The position numbers were made by a program, and so were the translations under genes. Positions 52,305 to 60,840 of a stretch of DNA of 64,000 nt are shown piece by piece. How positions within the stretch are numbered: the first letter of the stretch is position 1; every line of letters begins with the position of its first letter. The notes under the pieces are model-generated. The model searched no databases, was not told where the DNA came from, and worked only from the letters and a program-made list of their open reading frames with translations. Origin of the DNA: Paraburkholderia mimosarum LMG 23256 = NBRC 106338 (lineage in GTDB: Bacteria > Pseudomonadota > Gammaproteobacteria > Burkholderiales > Burkholderiaceae). The stretch is taken from the NCBI RefSeq assembly GCF_000739815.1, contig NZ_BBJJ01000018.1:1-64000 (forward strand), read 5' to 3'.

Positions 52305-52483
52305 CGATGGCCGCACGCTGGACAGCGGCTGCGGTCAACAAGCACTCCGCCCCGAGACCTCTAGTGTCGACGCGCGAATTCGCGTGACGACGCGCACGCC
52401 CGGTTCACGCGTATTTCAGGCACGCGATAACGCAAGCCAGTGCATTCGACGCGCCTTGTCGATTGTGGGCGCCCGGTGGTCCT

Positions 52484-52696
52484 TCAACGAAGCGTCCAGT
52501 GGAACCGGTTGCTTCGTTCGCTATCGCGAGACTGACACCACCTGGCCCCACAGCCCGGACACATGAAGTCCTGAATTCGCTCACTACCGCTTTGAATCGA
52601 CTGCCCAACCTCGAGGAGGTAGTGGGTGACGTCGAAATCGGGGTGGCTTTGCAGCAGCCTGCAGGACGGGCAAAGATTGGTTTCATCGATCGCCAT
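52484..52696 (-). CDS. Small zinc-ribbon-like protein, function unknown
   Basis: A 70-residue product with two Cys pairs, LCPSC near the N-terminus and MCPGCGARWC near the C-terminus, enough for a zinc ribbon. Between them is an acidic, mostly helical stretch (HPDFDVTHYLLEVGQ). The ATG at 52696 has GAGGGA six bases before it, better than the upstream starts at 52717 and 52756. No family was recognised. It stands alone after the broken chemoreceptor, on the opposite strand. Confidence 0.62.
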   Translation of the reverse strand: MAIDETNLCPSCRLLQSHPDFDVTHYLLEVGQSIQSGSERIQDFMCPGCGARWCQSRDSERSNRFHWTLR

Positions 52697-52767
52697 GCCG
52701 GTTCCCTCGCGAAACATGACTTTTTGTTTGAACGCCGTAATTCGTTTGTCGGGCAAGCGCTGCGGCG

Positions 52768-53139
52768 ATGAGCGGTCCGCCCCGCGTCTTCAGCGGTTGG
52801 CTCGACCGTTGGGACGAGCGGAGTATAGTGGGCGCGCGGCGGTCCGGGTCTGTTCGAAACGTGTGCGTTTGGCACAGTAGAGAAAAAAATGCGAATTGGA
52901 TAGGCATGCGAACGGCTACGCGAGATCGCGCGGAAATCCTTTGCATGAGAAGGCCTGCCCCATCGAGCCGAGCGTGCTCGATGTGCCCCAACCGCCTGCA
53001 TCGCGAGGCAAATCTCGACCCCCACTCACACGCTGGTGGCCAAAATTCTCAGGGAGGCGGCGCGCCGCCTCCTCTTTGCCACCCCTCGATCAACGTTTGG
53101 CGTCGTCGCGGTCTGACGCCGAGCGCGCGACGAATTTCG
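52768..53139. other. Intergenic region, no gene recognised
   Basis: About 370 bases with AT-rich patches (for example around 52880) and no gene that can be supported. It lies between the zinc-ribbon gene and the DUF892 remnant. Confidence 0.45.
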
Positions 53140-53307
53140 TCACGTGTCCGGGAGATGGTCGAGCAGCCACTTCGCCATCGCGATTTCCTGCGGCAAGATG
53201 CGCTCGCATGCGGCGCTTGTTTCTGGGTCGCCGGCCGCCTGTGCCGCCGCAATCAGGGCGGTGTAGGCCGCGATTTCGACATTCTCGGACACATAGCCGC
53301 TCATCAT
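53140..53307 (-). pseudogene. DUF892 (YciE-type ferritin-like) C-terminal fragment
   Basis: From an ATG at 53307/53304 the minus strand encodes about 54 residues: MSGYVSENVEIAAYTALI, then AAAQAAGDPETSAACE and IAMAKWLLDHLPDT, ending at TGA (53140-53142). This is the last helix pair of DUF892 proteins, including the conserved E-I-A-A-Y and the final acidic helix. The first 110 or so residues of the family are missing. It begins 24 bases downstream of the manganese catalase stop. In relatives catalase and DUF892 genes are often neighbours, so a deletion has probably joined them. Confidence 0.68.
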
Positions 53308-53331
53308 CCGCGCGCAAATGGGGCGCCCGCA

Positions 53332-54207
53332 TCACTCGAGCTGCCTGGGGCCTTCGCCGAGTTCCGCGCCGGTCTCAGGATCGCTCGTCGGGTCCGACGC
53401 GAGTCGCTGCGTCATCGCCTGCAGCGCCGAGCTTTGCGAACCATCCAGCGAGACCGATGCCTCTCCATCGCCGCCGTCCACGGCCGGCTCGCCCGGCCGG
53501 ATGCCGAGGCCATGTCCGCTGTTCCATGGCGCCGCCACCGTCTCGTCACCTTGCGACATCTTGTAGTAGACGCTCGCATATTCGGGAACCGGCGGACGCT
53601 TGCCAGGCGGGAAGTTCGGCGAAATCGAATAAAGCGCCTTTTCGAATGACTTCTGATGCGAGACCTCACGTGTCATCAGAAAGCCCAGCGCCTCTCTTAC
53701 GCCCGGGTCGTCCGTTACGTTCATGAGCCGTTCGTAGATGATCTTTGCGCGCGCTTCGGCGGCGATATTCGAGCGCAAGTCGGCGGTGGGGTCGCCGATG
53801 GTGTCGATATAGGCCGCCGTCCACGGCACGCCGCCCGAATTCGTGAGTGGCGGCCCGCCGCCAAAAAGCAGCTGTGTGACGTGACTGTCGTTGCCCGCGC
53901 CGTTGAGCTTCCGATAAAGCTCGGCCTGACCATCCACGGCTTCGGCCAACTCGCCTTTCGCGCCGCGGTTGAGCATTGCGACGATCGAACCGATGATCTC
54001 CAGGTGGCTGAGTTCTTCGGTGGCGATGTCGAACAGCAGGTCCTTGCGGCCCGGGTCCTCGTCGCCAACGGCCTGCGTGAAGTAGCGCATGGCGGCAGCA
54101 AGTTCGCCTTGCGGCCCTCCGAACTGCTCAAGCATCAGATTGGCGAGGCCTGGATGCGTTGACGACACGCGCACGGTGTACTGAAGCCGCTTGTTATGCA
54201 TGAACAT
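53332..54207 (-). CDS. Manganese catalase
   Basis: A 291-residue di-manganese catalase. The ligands are in IATEELSHLEIIGSIV (Glu, Glu and His) and in AAEARAKIIYERL and TREVSHQKSFEKAL (Glu and His). It breaks down H2O2 without heme. The ATG at 54207 has AGGAG six bases upstream. The chain after residue 215 (PNFPPGKRPPVPEYASVYYKM) is the usual C-terminal arm, followed by an acidic low-complexity tail. A DUF892 fragment follows directly. Confidence 0.92.
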   Translation of the reverse strand: MFMHNKRLQYTVRVSSTHPGLANLMLEQFGGPQGELAAAMRYFTQAVGDEDPGRKDLLFDIATEELSHLEIIGSIVAMLNRGAKGELAEAVDGQAELYRKLNGAGNDSHVTQLLFGGGPPLTNSGGVPWTAAYIDTIGDPTADLRSNIAAEARAKIIYERLMNVTDDPGVREALGFLMTREVSHQKSFEKALYSISPNFPPGKRPPVPEYASVYYKMSQGDETVAAPWNSGHGLGIRPGEPAVDGGDGEASVSLDGSQSSALQAMTQRLASDPTSDPETGAELGEGPRQLE

Positions 54208-54353
54208 GGGATTCTCCTTGAAAGACCTGCGTGGCCCACAGCGCATCGCGCGTTCCAGGAGTTGGCGTCGCGGAAAACGACGGGTACCGCAATTGCGCAC
54301 GGCTAGCGAATCGCCGCCTCGATATCGTGGCGGCATCAACGATCTTCGAGACC

Positions 54354-54872
54354 ATGATGCTGGTTTCTACGTCTGTGTCGAAACTGGCGGGCGCCGAATT
54401 GGACTACTGGGTGGCCCGCGCACTGCATGAATGCGCGAGCGAAATATCCTTCGCCGATGACCCCGGCAGCGTTTTTATCAAGGGATATGACCGCGGCGGG
54501 GACTGGAACGGGCGATTCGCGCCCTCTTCCTCCTGGGCGGCGGCGTCACTCGTGCTGGACAGGACAAGGCGATTGCAGATCGACGTCAATGCCGCGAGCG
54601 CAGTTCACTGCGTTGCAGAGTTTGCAGGAAGTACAGGTAATTTCGAGGCCGATGGGATTTCGGCACGCGAAGCGCTCCTGCGCGCCTTCGTGAAAAGCCG
54701 TTTCGGCGATGACGTTGGCGCGAACCTTGGCGGCAGAGCGCGGCCGGACGGAGCGAGCCTGGCCGGGCCCGTCATTGGACTGACTCGCGGCGCAACGCCG
54801 GCTCCGGAGTGCGAACGCGGAGAATTCGATCGCTCCCGCGTCTGTGACCGCTCATCGATCCTGCGAGAGTGA
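54354..54872 (+). CDS. DUF2591 (NinX-like) family protein
   Basis: A product of about 172 residues from an ATG at 54354 or 54357. The N-terminal part, KLAGAELDYWVARALHECAS, then SSSWAAASLVLDR, matches the DUF2591 pattern (L-x-G-A-x-L-D-Y-W-V-A-x-A near the start, a S-x-x-W in the middle), best known from lambda-like phages (NinX) and also found in Burkholderia chromosomes. The helix ARALLRAFVKSRFGDDV ends the domain; the last 50 residues look like a poorly conserved extension. It diverges from the manganese catalase. No other phage genes lie near. Confidence 0.68.
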   Translation: MMLVSTSVSKLAGAELDYWVARALHECASEISFADDPGSVFIKGYDRGGDWNGRFAPSSSWAAASLVLDRTRRLQIDVNAASAVHCVAEFAGSTGNFEADGISAREALLRAFVKSRFGDDVGANLGGRARPDGASLAGPVIGLTRGATPAPECERGEFDRSRVCDRSSILRE

Positions 54873-54913
54873 GCCAACGAAAGTCGGCGCAGCCGCCTGC
54901 AGCGCGCGGCCGG

Positions 54914-55336
54914 TCAGCGAGCGGGCCTGGACGGTGACGAAACCGCCTTCAAGGTTTCTCCCGCGTCACCGTCGGCCATCGAGAGGTCACCCAGCGACAC
55001 GATGCCTACGAGGCGATTTTCCCCGTCGACAACGGGCACGCGCCGAATCCGGCTGCTCGCCATCTTTTGCTTCACGGCGTCGAGATCGTCGTCTTCCCGG
55101 CAGCACTGAACATGGCGAGTCGCGATCTCAATGACGGGTGCCACGGGCTCGACGCCGGAGGCGACCCCACGCACTGCGATATCGCGGTCGGTGACCGTGC
55201 CCACCAGTTTTTCCCCATCGCAAACCGGCAATGAACCAACCTTCAAGTCGGCCATCATCATCGCCGCCTGGCGAATCGTATCGTTCGATCCGATTGAAAT
55301 CACATCGCGCGTCATCACGTCTGCTACGGTCTTCAT
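54914..55336 (-). CDS. CBS-domain protein
   Basis: A 140-residue protein made of two CBS motifs: MKTVADVMTRDVISIGSN to about residue 62 (LVGTVTDRDIAVRG) and VIEIATRHVQCCREDD to VGIVSLGDLSM. Such stand-alone pairs bind adenosine nucleotides and regulate partner proteins. The ATG at 55336 has AGGAG seven bases before it. The open frame continues upstream into a glycosyltransferase fragment, which is a separate unit. The partner is unknown. Confidence 0.87.
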   Translation of the reverse strand: MKTVADVMTRDVISIGSNDTIRQAAMMMADLKVGSLPVCDGEKLVGTVTDRDIAVRGVASGVEPVAPVIEIATRHVQCCREDDDLDAVKQKMASSRIRRVPVVDGENRLVGIVSLGDLSMADGDAGETLKAVSSPSRPAR

Positions 55337-55374
55337 GGCAGTCTCCTTCGAATTGCGGGTGGCGCAGTTGTGTT

Positions 55375-55492
55375 CACGTGCGAGGTCGGCGTACACGCGC
55401 GACAGGCGCTCTGACGACACGACTCGTTCTCTCCCGCCGTACGCTCGCGGCGGCACGTTCTCATAAAGCGTGGCGACCTGCGCGATCTTCAT
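55375..55492 (-). pseudogene. Glycosyltransferase (GT4-like) N-terminal fragment
   Basis: From an ATG at 55492 the minus strand reads MKIAQVATLYENVPPRAYGG, then RERVVS, the start of family-4 glycosyltransferases (M-R-I-A-Q-V-A-P-L-Y-E-S-V-P-P-x-x-Y-G-G-T-E-R-V-V-S). Similarity fades after about 30 residues, shortly before the CBS gene. Only this fragment is left; the frame runs on into the CBS gene, which has its own start. Confidence 0.7.
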
Positions 55493-55504
55493 GGGATTGC
55501 ACAC

Positions 55505-55835
55505 CGCTCAAGTACACAATGGAAAAGCATCGGAATGCGTCGCAGTGGGTTGGCCCAGATCCGCCGTCCGGTTCCCGGCAACGGCGACGACTCCGGCTCT
55601 GGCGTTCACCGAAATGCGCAGCGTTCGTGCCTGGCGCGGGTACGCAAGCATGCGTGACCCATTGCGATTGCATCAACGAAACGGACGCGAGCTGCATCGT
55701 TCGCTGGGGACCGCCCTTGTCGCCGCAGCACGAGGCGACATACAGCGCGGATCATCGATGACCGAACGCACCGCGGTAACGAACGCGGCCGGGCCGGCTG
55801 ACCGTGCCGCCACAGTGGCACCCGCGTCCGCTTAC
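55505..55835. other. Intergenic region, no gene recognised
   Basis: About 330 bases between the glycosyltransferase fragment and the phosphatidylserine decarboxylase-like gene, with no supported gene or structured element. Confidence 0.45.
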
Positions 55836-57101
55836 TCAAACGGTACGGGCGTTCTTGCGTGCATAGGCGAGAGCGGAGTTGACCCGAAGCGGTGGGACGT
55901 CATCGTGCCACGGAGGCTGCGGAACGAAGCGCTCGATGACGCCCGGCTGGAAAAGCAGACAGTATGTGCTACCGCCGAACTGGAAAAAGCCCAGTTCGTC
56001 TCCCTTGCGAACGTCGTCACCGGGGCGCACGACGATCTGGCACGAGGAGACCTCGGCCATTCCCACGAAAACGCATGCCATCTCCCCGATTACGGGATTG
56101 ATACTGTCGATGACGATCACCGCCCGGGCGGCGATCGCAGTCGTATAGCCCTGCGAATCGTTCAGTCCGCCGGGATCCTCTCCCTCGGATTCGGCGTCGG
56201 AATAATAGGTGCCGTCGACGTTGTACGCCTCGACGATCTTGCCGTCCACCGGCGCATGCCAGCGATGATAATTGTTGGCACTGAGATACCCCTGATAAAC
56301 GGTCCCGCCAACGAATTTGCGCGCAAGGGCTTCGTCGCTCGACGTCAGCATCTCACGCAACGAATAGGGCTGCGATTTAATCCAGAAATGGTCGACCAGC
56401 TTGACGTCTCCACGGACCTCGAACGGCGACGCTTCGCACGAGTTCACGATCACCTGGTTGTCATCGGGCGACGCAACCGGCCTCGCACCAGGTCGCAGAT
56501 GGCGCGTGAAAAAAGCATTCCATGAATCGAATCCCCAGTGCTCGCGCGACCGATCGTGGACGAAGTCTTCCATTCCGAGCTTCGCGAGAGCGGCCTTGCA
56601 GAACCACCCGTTCGGCTCGTCTTCGACAAGCCAGGTTCGGGAACGCGGGCCGCCCAGAAAAGCGGACCATGTCGAGAGCACTCGCCGGAGCTGGGCGTTG
56701 AACGCCGGATCGCGAAATACCGCATAGCCGGAGGGCATGCACATCGGCCATTCCAGGATGGCATTCATCGGGGTCGCAATCGGCGCGGTTTCGCTAAATG
56801 GCGGGCTGAATGTCGTCAGATAATCGATGATATCGAGCAGTTCATCGACGTTTGAATATCCGAGCTGTTTGCCTCGCGCAACGGCTTCATCGATCGAACG
56901 ACACAGGTTCATCCGGAGGATCGGATCGCCTTCGATCAGCCTGCCGAGGTCCAGAACGACGCTGGAGCGCGCCGTGTGTGCGCGACGTTCGCGCGCACGC
57001 GCAGCGATCTCCAGACGGAAAGCTGCCGCCTGTTCCTCCTTGTCCGGCATCCAGTTCCCGAGCCGCCTGCGGGCGGCGGCGTCTTTGGCCGTGTCGCTCA
57101 T
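55836..57101 (-). CDS. Phosphatidylserine decarboxylase-like protein
   Basis: A 421-residue protein of the large phosphatidylserine decarboxylase family. The active region has NNYHRWHAPVDGKIVEAYNV (catalytic His), FVGMAEVSSC, and FFQFGGSTYCLLF, which corresponds to the L-G-S-T self-cleavage site that forms the pyruvoyl group. The N-terminal half (residues 1-180; NWMPDKEEQAAA onward) is a separate helical domain found in the group of long, often biosynthetic-cluster-linked homologues. The ATG at 57101 has GGGAG nine bases upstream, preferred over earlier starts. The substrate need not be phosphatidylserine; some relatives act on amino acids. Confidence 0.85.
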   Translation of the reverse strand: MSDTAKDAAARRRLGNWMPDKEEQAAAFRLEIAARARERRAHTARSSVVLDLGRLIEGDPILRMNLCRSIDEAVARGKQLGYSNVDELLDIIDYLTTFSPPFSETAPIATPMNAILEWPMCMPSGYAVFRDPAFNAQLRRVLSTWSAFLGGPRSRTWLVEDEPNGWFCKAALAKLGMEDFVHDRSREHWGFDSWNAFFTRHLRPGARPVASPDDNQVIVNSCEASPFEVRGDVKLVDHFWIKSQPYSLREMLTSSDEALARKFVGGTVYQGYLSANNYHRWHAPVDGKIVEAYNVDGTYYSDAESEGEDPGGLNDSQGYTTAIAARAVIVIDSINPVIGEMACVFVGMAEVSSCQIVVRPGDDVRKGDELGFFQFGGSTYCLLFQPGVIERFVPQPPWHDDVPPLRVNSALAYARKNARTV

Positions 57102-57492
57102 GTCGATGTGCTCCCGTGCGTCCTGGAGAGGAGACCCCATGCGCGAGCCGCCCTCCTCGCCTGACGGCGCCCCGCGCCGAGCCTCAGGCAGCCGTACCTC
57201 GGTCTGCTCGCGGGGCACAAGCGGCTAACAACCGGCTACTGCGCATTGCGCGAAATGCGCCGCAAGCGCTATGCCGGACCGGGATCCCGTGTTGTACGGA
57301 ACGGTTCGTTTGCGGACGTCGAACGATCCGTTGGCGCTGGAACGCCGCCAGAGCGCGCGCCTGGATACTCACGATCGCCAGTTCCGACGGTTGCCCTATC
57401 ATGTCCGGATGTAGGCGATCAGATTACCTTGCCGAATGTTTTCAACGCGATGAGCCGCCTGAAACATCCATCGAATGAACAGAGGTACCGCC

Positions 57493-58314
57493 GTGAAAAT
57501 TCACCTGCTGTTGCTGCCGTTCGCCCTCGCTGCCTGCTCGCCTCTCCCTGACGCAGGAAGCCCGGTTCGATCATCAATGAATTCGCCCGATGCCACTGCG
57601 GGCGCGGCATCGACGACCGGGTCCGGTGTGCTCGGTCAGTACCACTGGCAACTCAAAGACGCATTCGATAGCAAAGGCATGCGCATCGACGCGCTGTTCG
57701 TCGGGGCGGAAGAACCCGTGCAGCTAGACTTCACCGCTGACCGGTTAATCGTAATCAATAGCTGCAACAACATGAGCGCCAGTTTCAGCGTCAAGAAAGG
57801 ACAATTGCAGCTCGGACCGATGATGAGCACCAGCATGGCCTGCCCCGATGCGGCTCGCGCCGCGCTCGACGATGCAATTGCGCAGCGCCTGCGTGGCAGC
57901 CTCGGTGTGAACCTGCTGACGCGCGATAACACCCCGCGCATGCAACTCGTAACCGAAACTGGCGATATGCTGACCTTCACCGGCGTGCCCACTGCCGAGA
58001 CGCGTTTCGGCGGCCCCGGTGAAACAGGATTCCTCGAAGTCGCCGCACAGACCGTACCGTGCAAAAATCCGCTGATTCCTGACAAGAAGTGTTTGCTGGT
58101 ACGCGAACGCCACTTCGACGAGCAGGGTTTGCCGAGCGGAACACCCGGTGAATGGCGGCCGCTGGATCAGGATATCGAGGGCTATTCCCACACTCCTGGA
58201 ATCCGCAATGTGCTGCGCGTAAAGCGTTACAGCGTCAAAAATCCGCCCGCCGACGGACCCTCAGTGGCCTACGTCCTCGACCTCGTGATTGAATCGCAAC
58301 AGGTCGGGAACTAG
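57493..58314 (+). CDS. Lipoprotein with META and DUF4377 domains
   Basis: A 273-residue envelope lipoprotein. The signal peptide ends in LPFALAACS, a good lipobox. Residues about 45-165 are a META domain (QYHWQLKDAFDSKG, then LDFTADRLIVINSCNNMSAS and ARAALDDAI), related to HslJ. Residues 180-270 match DUF4377 (LLVRERHFDEQGLPSG, IEGYSHTPGIRNVLRVKRY). The GTG at 57493 is preceded by AGAGG at a good distance; an ATG at 57475 is less well placed. HslJ-type proteins are linked to envelope stress and antibiotic tolerance. Confidence 0.86.
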   Translation: MKIHLLLLPFALAACSPLPDAGSPVRSSMNSPDATAGAASTTGSGVLGQYHWQLKDAFDSKGMRIDALFVGAEEPVQLDFTADRLIVINSCNNMSASFSVKKGQLQLGPMMSTSMACPDAARAALDDAIAQRLRGSLGVNLLTRDNTPRMQLVTETGDMLTFTGVPTAETRFGGPGETGFLEVAAQTVPCKNPLIPDKKCLLVRERHFDEQGLPSGTPGEWRPLDQDIEGYSHTPGIRNVLRVKRYSVKNPPADGPSVAYVLDLVIESQQVGN

Positions 58315-58399
58315 GCGGGCTTCGCGAATCGCCTCGCGGCCAGGTGCCGAACGCACGCTACGAAGAGCCACGCGGCCTCGTAACAGGCGGCTGTGGGGC

Positions 58400-59668
58400 T
58401 CAGCGGCGGTATGCCGCGAGAGCGTCGCGCGCCTGAAAGGCGCTGTATGTCAGTTGCGCGGCGGCGAGGCCCGCGATTCCGAATGTGCGGCTCAGGCTGA
58501 ACGCCGAAAAACCTTCCGGCACGGGCACGTCCAGCGCCAAGGCATCGGCTAGCACCTCGCCCGCGACCGTCGTGGGCGCCATGCCGTGGCCGCCGAATGC
58601 GATCGCATGCCAGACGCCTTCGGCATCGCGGCCGATTTGCGGCATTTTGTGCCGGGCATAGCTCATCAAGCCGCCCCACGCGTGGTCGATCTTCACATCG
58701 GCCAGTTGCGGATACACGCGTGCAAGATCGCGCCTGAGCAGTCGCACGATGGCTTCCGGACCGCGGTCGAGCACCGAGATCCGGCCACCCCAAAGGACGC
58801 GCGTGTCCTGCAGCGGACGATAATAATCGAACGCGAAACGCGTGTCGTAGACCGCATACGGCGCGTCGATCGCATCGGCCAGGCGCGCGCCAAGCGGCTC
58901 GGTTGCGATCACATAAGTAGCGATCGGCAAGATCGCGCGCTCGATGCGCGGGGCGACGCCGCGAGCGTAGCCTCCGCCGGCAAATACGACATCCTTCGCG
59001 GACACGCTGCCGTGCGGCGTGCGCACGACGTACCCCGCACCATCCCGCTCGATCGCACGCACCGGAGATTGCTCGTACACTCGCGCGCCGCCTTGTTCGG
59101 CGGCGTTCGCAACACCGAGCACGTATTTCAGGGGATGAAAGTGAAAAGCGTTGGGCTCGAAGAGGCCACCGTGATAGCGCGAGGTCTTCAACTGTGCTCG
59201 CAACACGTCCTTTGCGACCGGCTCCCAGTCGACCCCGAAGTCGCGCTTCATCAGCTTGCGGATGGCGTCGAGCCGCGAAGGATCGTCGAACCAGTTCGCG
59301 AGTACGACGCCTCGGTCGACGATCTCGCAGTCGATTCCATAGCGTGCGATGCGCGCGCGAATCAGTTCCACCGCGTCGACCGTGAGCCGGTATAGGTAGC
59401 GTGCCCTGTCGTGACCGAGCCTGCTCAGCAAGTCGGCATTGTCGAGGCTGTAACCGCCGAAGACGAAGCCGCCATTACGACCCGACGCGCCAAAGCCAAC
59501 GCGTTCGGCGTCGAGCACGACGACGTCGCGCACACCTCGCTCAACGAGCCCGAGCGCGGTGTTCAACCCGGCGAGGCCGCCTCCGACGATGCAGACCTGG
59601 GCGTCCGCCTTGCCGGTCAGTTGCCCATAGTGACGGCGAGAAACGGTGGATTCGTAGTAGTTGCTCAT
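58400..59668 (-). CDS. FAD-dependent amine oxidoreductase (DAO/PuuB-like)
   Basis: A 422-residue flavoprotein. The N-terminus has QVCIVGGGLAGLNTALGLVE for FAD, then VGFGASGRNGGFVFGG, typical of gamma-glutamylputrescine oxidoreductase and sarcosine/glycine oxidase-like enzymes. WGGRISVLDRG and the C-terminal YARHKMPQIGRD and AFGGHGMAPTTVAGEVLAD complete the FAD site. The likely reaction is oxidative deamination of a secondary or primary amine with O2. No puu genes are adjacent, so the substrate stays open. Confidence 0.88.
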   Translation of the reverse strand: MSNYYESTVSRRHYGQLTGKADAQVCIVGGGLAGLNTALGLVERGVRDVVVLDAERVGFGASGRNGGFVFGGYSLDNADLLSRLGHDRARYLYRLTVDAVELIRARIARYGIDCEIVDRGVVLANWFDDPSRLDAIRKLMKRDFGVDWEPVAKDVLRAQLKTSRYHGGLFEPNAFHFHPLKYVLGVANAAEQGGARVYEQSPVRAIERDGAGYVVRTPHGSVSAKDVVFAGGGYARGVAPRIERAILPIATYVIATEPLGARLADAIDAPYAVYDTRFAFDYYRPLQDTRVLWGGRISVLDRGPEAIVRLLRRDLARVYPQLADVKIDHAWGGLMSYARHKMPQIGRDAEGVWHAIAFGGHGMAPTTVAGEVLADALALDVPVPEGFSAFSLSRTFGIAGLAAAQLTYSAFQARDALAAYRR

Positions 59669-59898
59669 GCAATTCGGGGATTTCGAAGTGACAAGATCGA
59701 CTCGTGCGACGAAGACGAACTGGAACTGTACTCGAATATCGCGAGGCGAGAGTCATCGACAAGCGCGCGGACGGCAGGATCCGGATTCGTCCGGGCAATG
59801 TACATGCCAGTCGCTCATCGACTTGACTGCTCAAATCACCGAAAATCGATCCGGGAAGTGATTCGAAAGTCGATTGCCTCCCACTCACGAGAACCCCG

Positions 59899-60405
59899 AT
59901 GTCCATAGAGTCGAGCCCTGTTCTAGTTCGCGCCGCCACGGAAGAAGACTGGCAAACCTTAAAGGCGATCCTCCTTGCCGCGCTGCTTGACAGCCCTGCG
60001 GCTTTCGGCCTGAACTACGCCACCGCGGCCGCGTATAGCGAGCAGCAATGGCGCGACTGCGCTTCGGAACGGACGCAGCCGCAATATCTGCTAGCCATCG
60101 AACAAGGGCGCGCAGTCGGTCTTATCGGCGACGCGATCAATCGCTCCCACGAATACAACCTGATTGCCATGTGGGTTGCCCCGAACTGCCGGGGAATGGG
60201 AATTGGAGATCGCCTGGTCGCTGCAATTCAGGCGCGCGCGATTGGACGCGGACATCGAAGAGTCGTGCTGAAGGTTTCGCCGGACAACACAAACGCTGTG
60301 GGTCTCTATCGGCGGCATGGTTTCGTGTTCTTGCCCGAATGGGAAGCGTTATCCGGTCAGCCCGCGATCACTTTGCAGAAAATGGAATGGAAGAACGGTC
60401 GCTGA
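59899..60405 (+). CDS. GNAT family N-acetyltransferase
   Basis: A 168-residue GNAT protein: LLAIEQGRAVGLIGDAI, the acetyl-CoA loop MWVAPNCRGMGIGDRLV (R-x-x-G-x-G/A) and VLKVSPDNTNAVGLYRRHGF at the C-terminus. It transfers an acetyl group from acetyl-CoA to an amine; the acceptor is unknown. It diverges from the FAD amine oxidoreductase. Confidence 0.9.
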   Translation: MSIESSPVLVRAATEEDWQTLKAILLAALLDSPAAFGLNYATAAAYSEQQWRDCASERTQPQYLLAIEQGRAVGLIGDAINRSHEYNLIAMWVAPNCRGMGIGDRLVAAIQARAIGRGHRRVVLKVSPDNTNAVGLYRRHGFVFLPEWEALSGQPAITLQKMEWKNGR

Positions 60406-60840
60406 CTGCCTGAACACCTTCCGTAGGAACTCCGATTTCCGTTTCGCGACATTCGCATCGAGGCAGGGTCTTTGCCGCTCGTCGCCTACATCAGGCATCG
60501 GTGCTAACCGGCTCACCGAGCCGTTCGCTGTTTGGACATGTGAGATCGAGAAATCAGCCGCGCCGAGCGCCAACCACCAGGTAAACCCTTAATACTAGTC
60601 ATGGCATTGGCATAATATGGTGTTAACAATCTCATTGCATGATAATGCCATGCGTATAGAATGCGACGTGGACAAATCTACGTGACACTTGCAGCCTTAA
60701 TAAAATTGTCATTCGTATTACTAAATAAACCAATTCAACAACGCCCGGATATTGAAAATCATTCCGCAAGGGACGAGTCGTCCGCGGCCAATCGCTGCGA
60801 TCGAAAAGACAATTCAGACGGTCTTTAACAGGGGGCATTG
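60406..60840. promoter_or_regulatory. AT-rich leader of the Aer-like receptor gene, with inverted repeat
   Basis: This gap is markedly AT-rich from about 60590 to 60760, unlike the coding regions. CATGGCATT (60600-60608) and AATGCCATG (60644-60652) are exact inverted repeats 35 bases apart. GGGGG at 60830-60836 is the ribosome site for the ATG at 60841. Promoter boxes could not be fixed. The inverted repeat may be a site for a regulator or chance in AT-rich DNA. Confidence 0.42.

Noticed and set aside
54354..54872. Prophage, suggested by the NinX-like protein
   Set aside because: No integrase, terminase, capsid or lysis genes are nearby, and this family is also found outside phages.
60600..60652. 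Terminator formed by the CATGGCATT/AATGCCATG inverted repeat
   Set aside because: The arms are 35 bases apart with no T-run, so a stable terminator hairpin is unlikely; kept only as a note in the leader entry.
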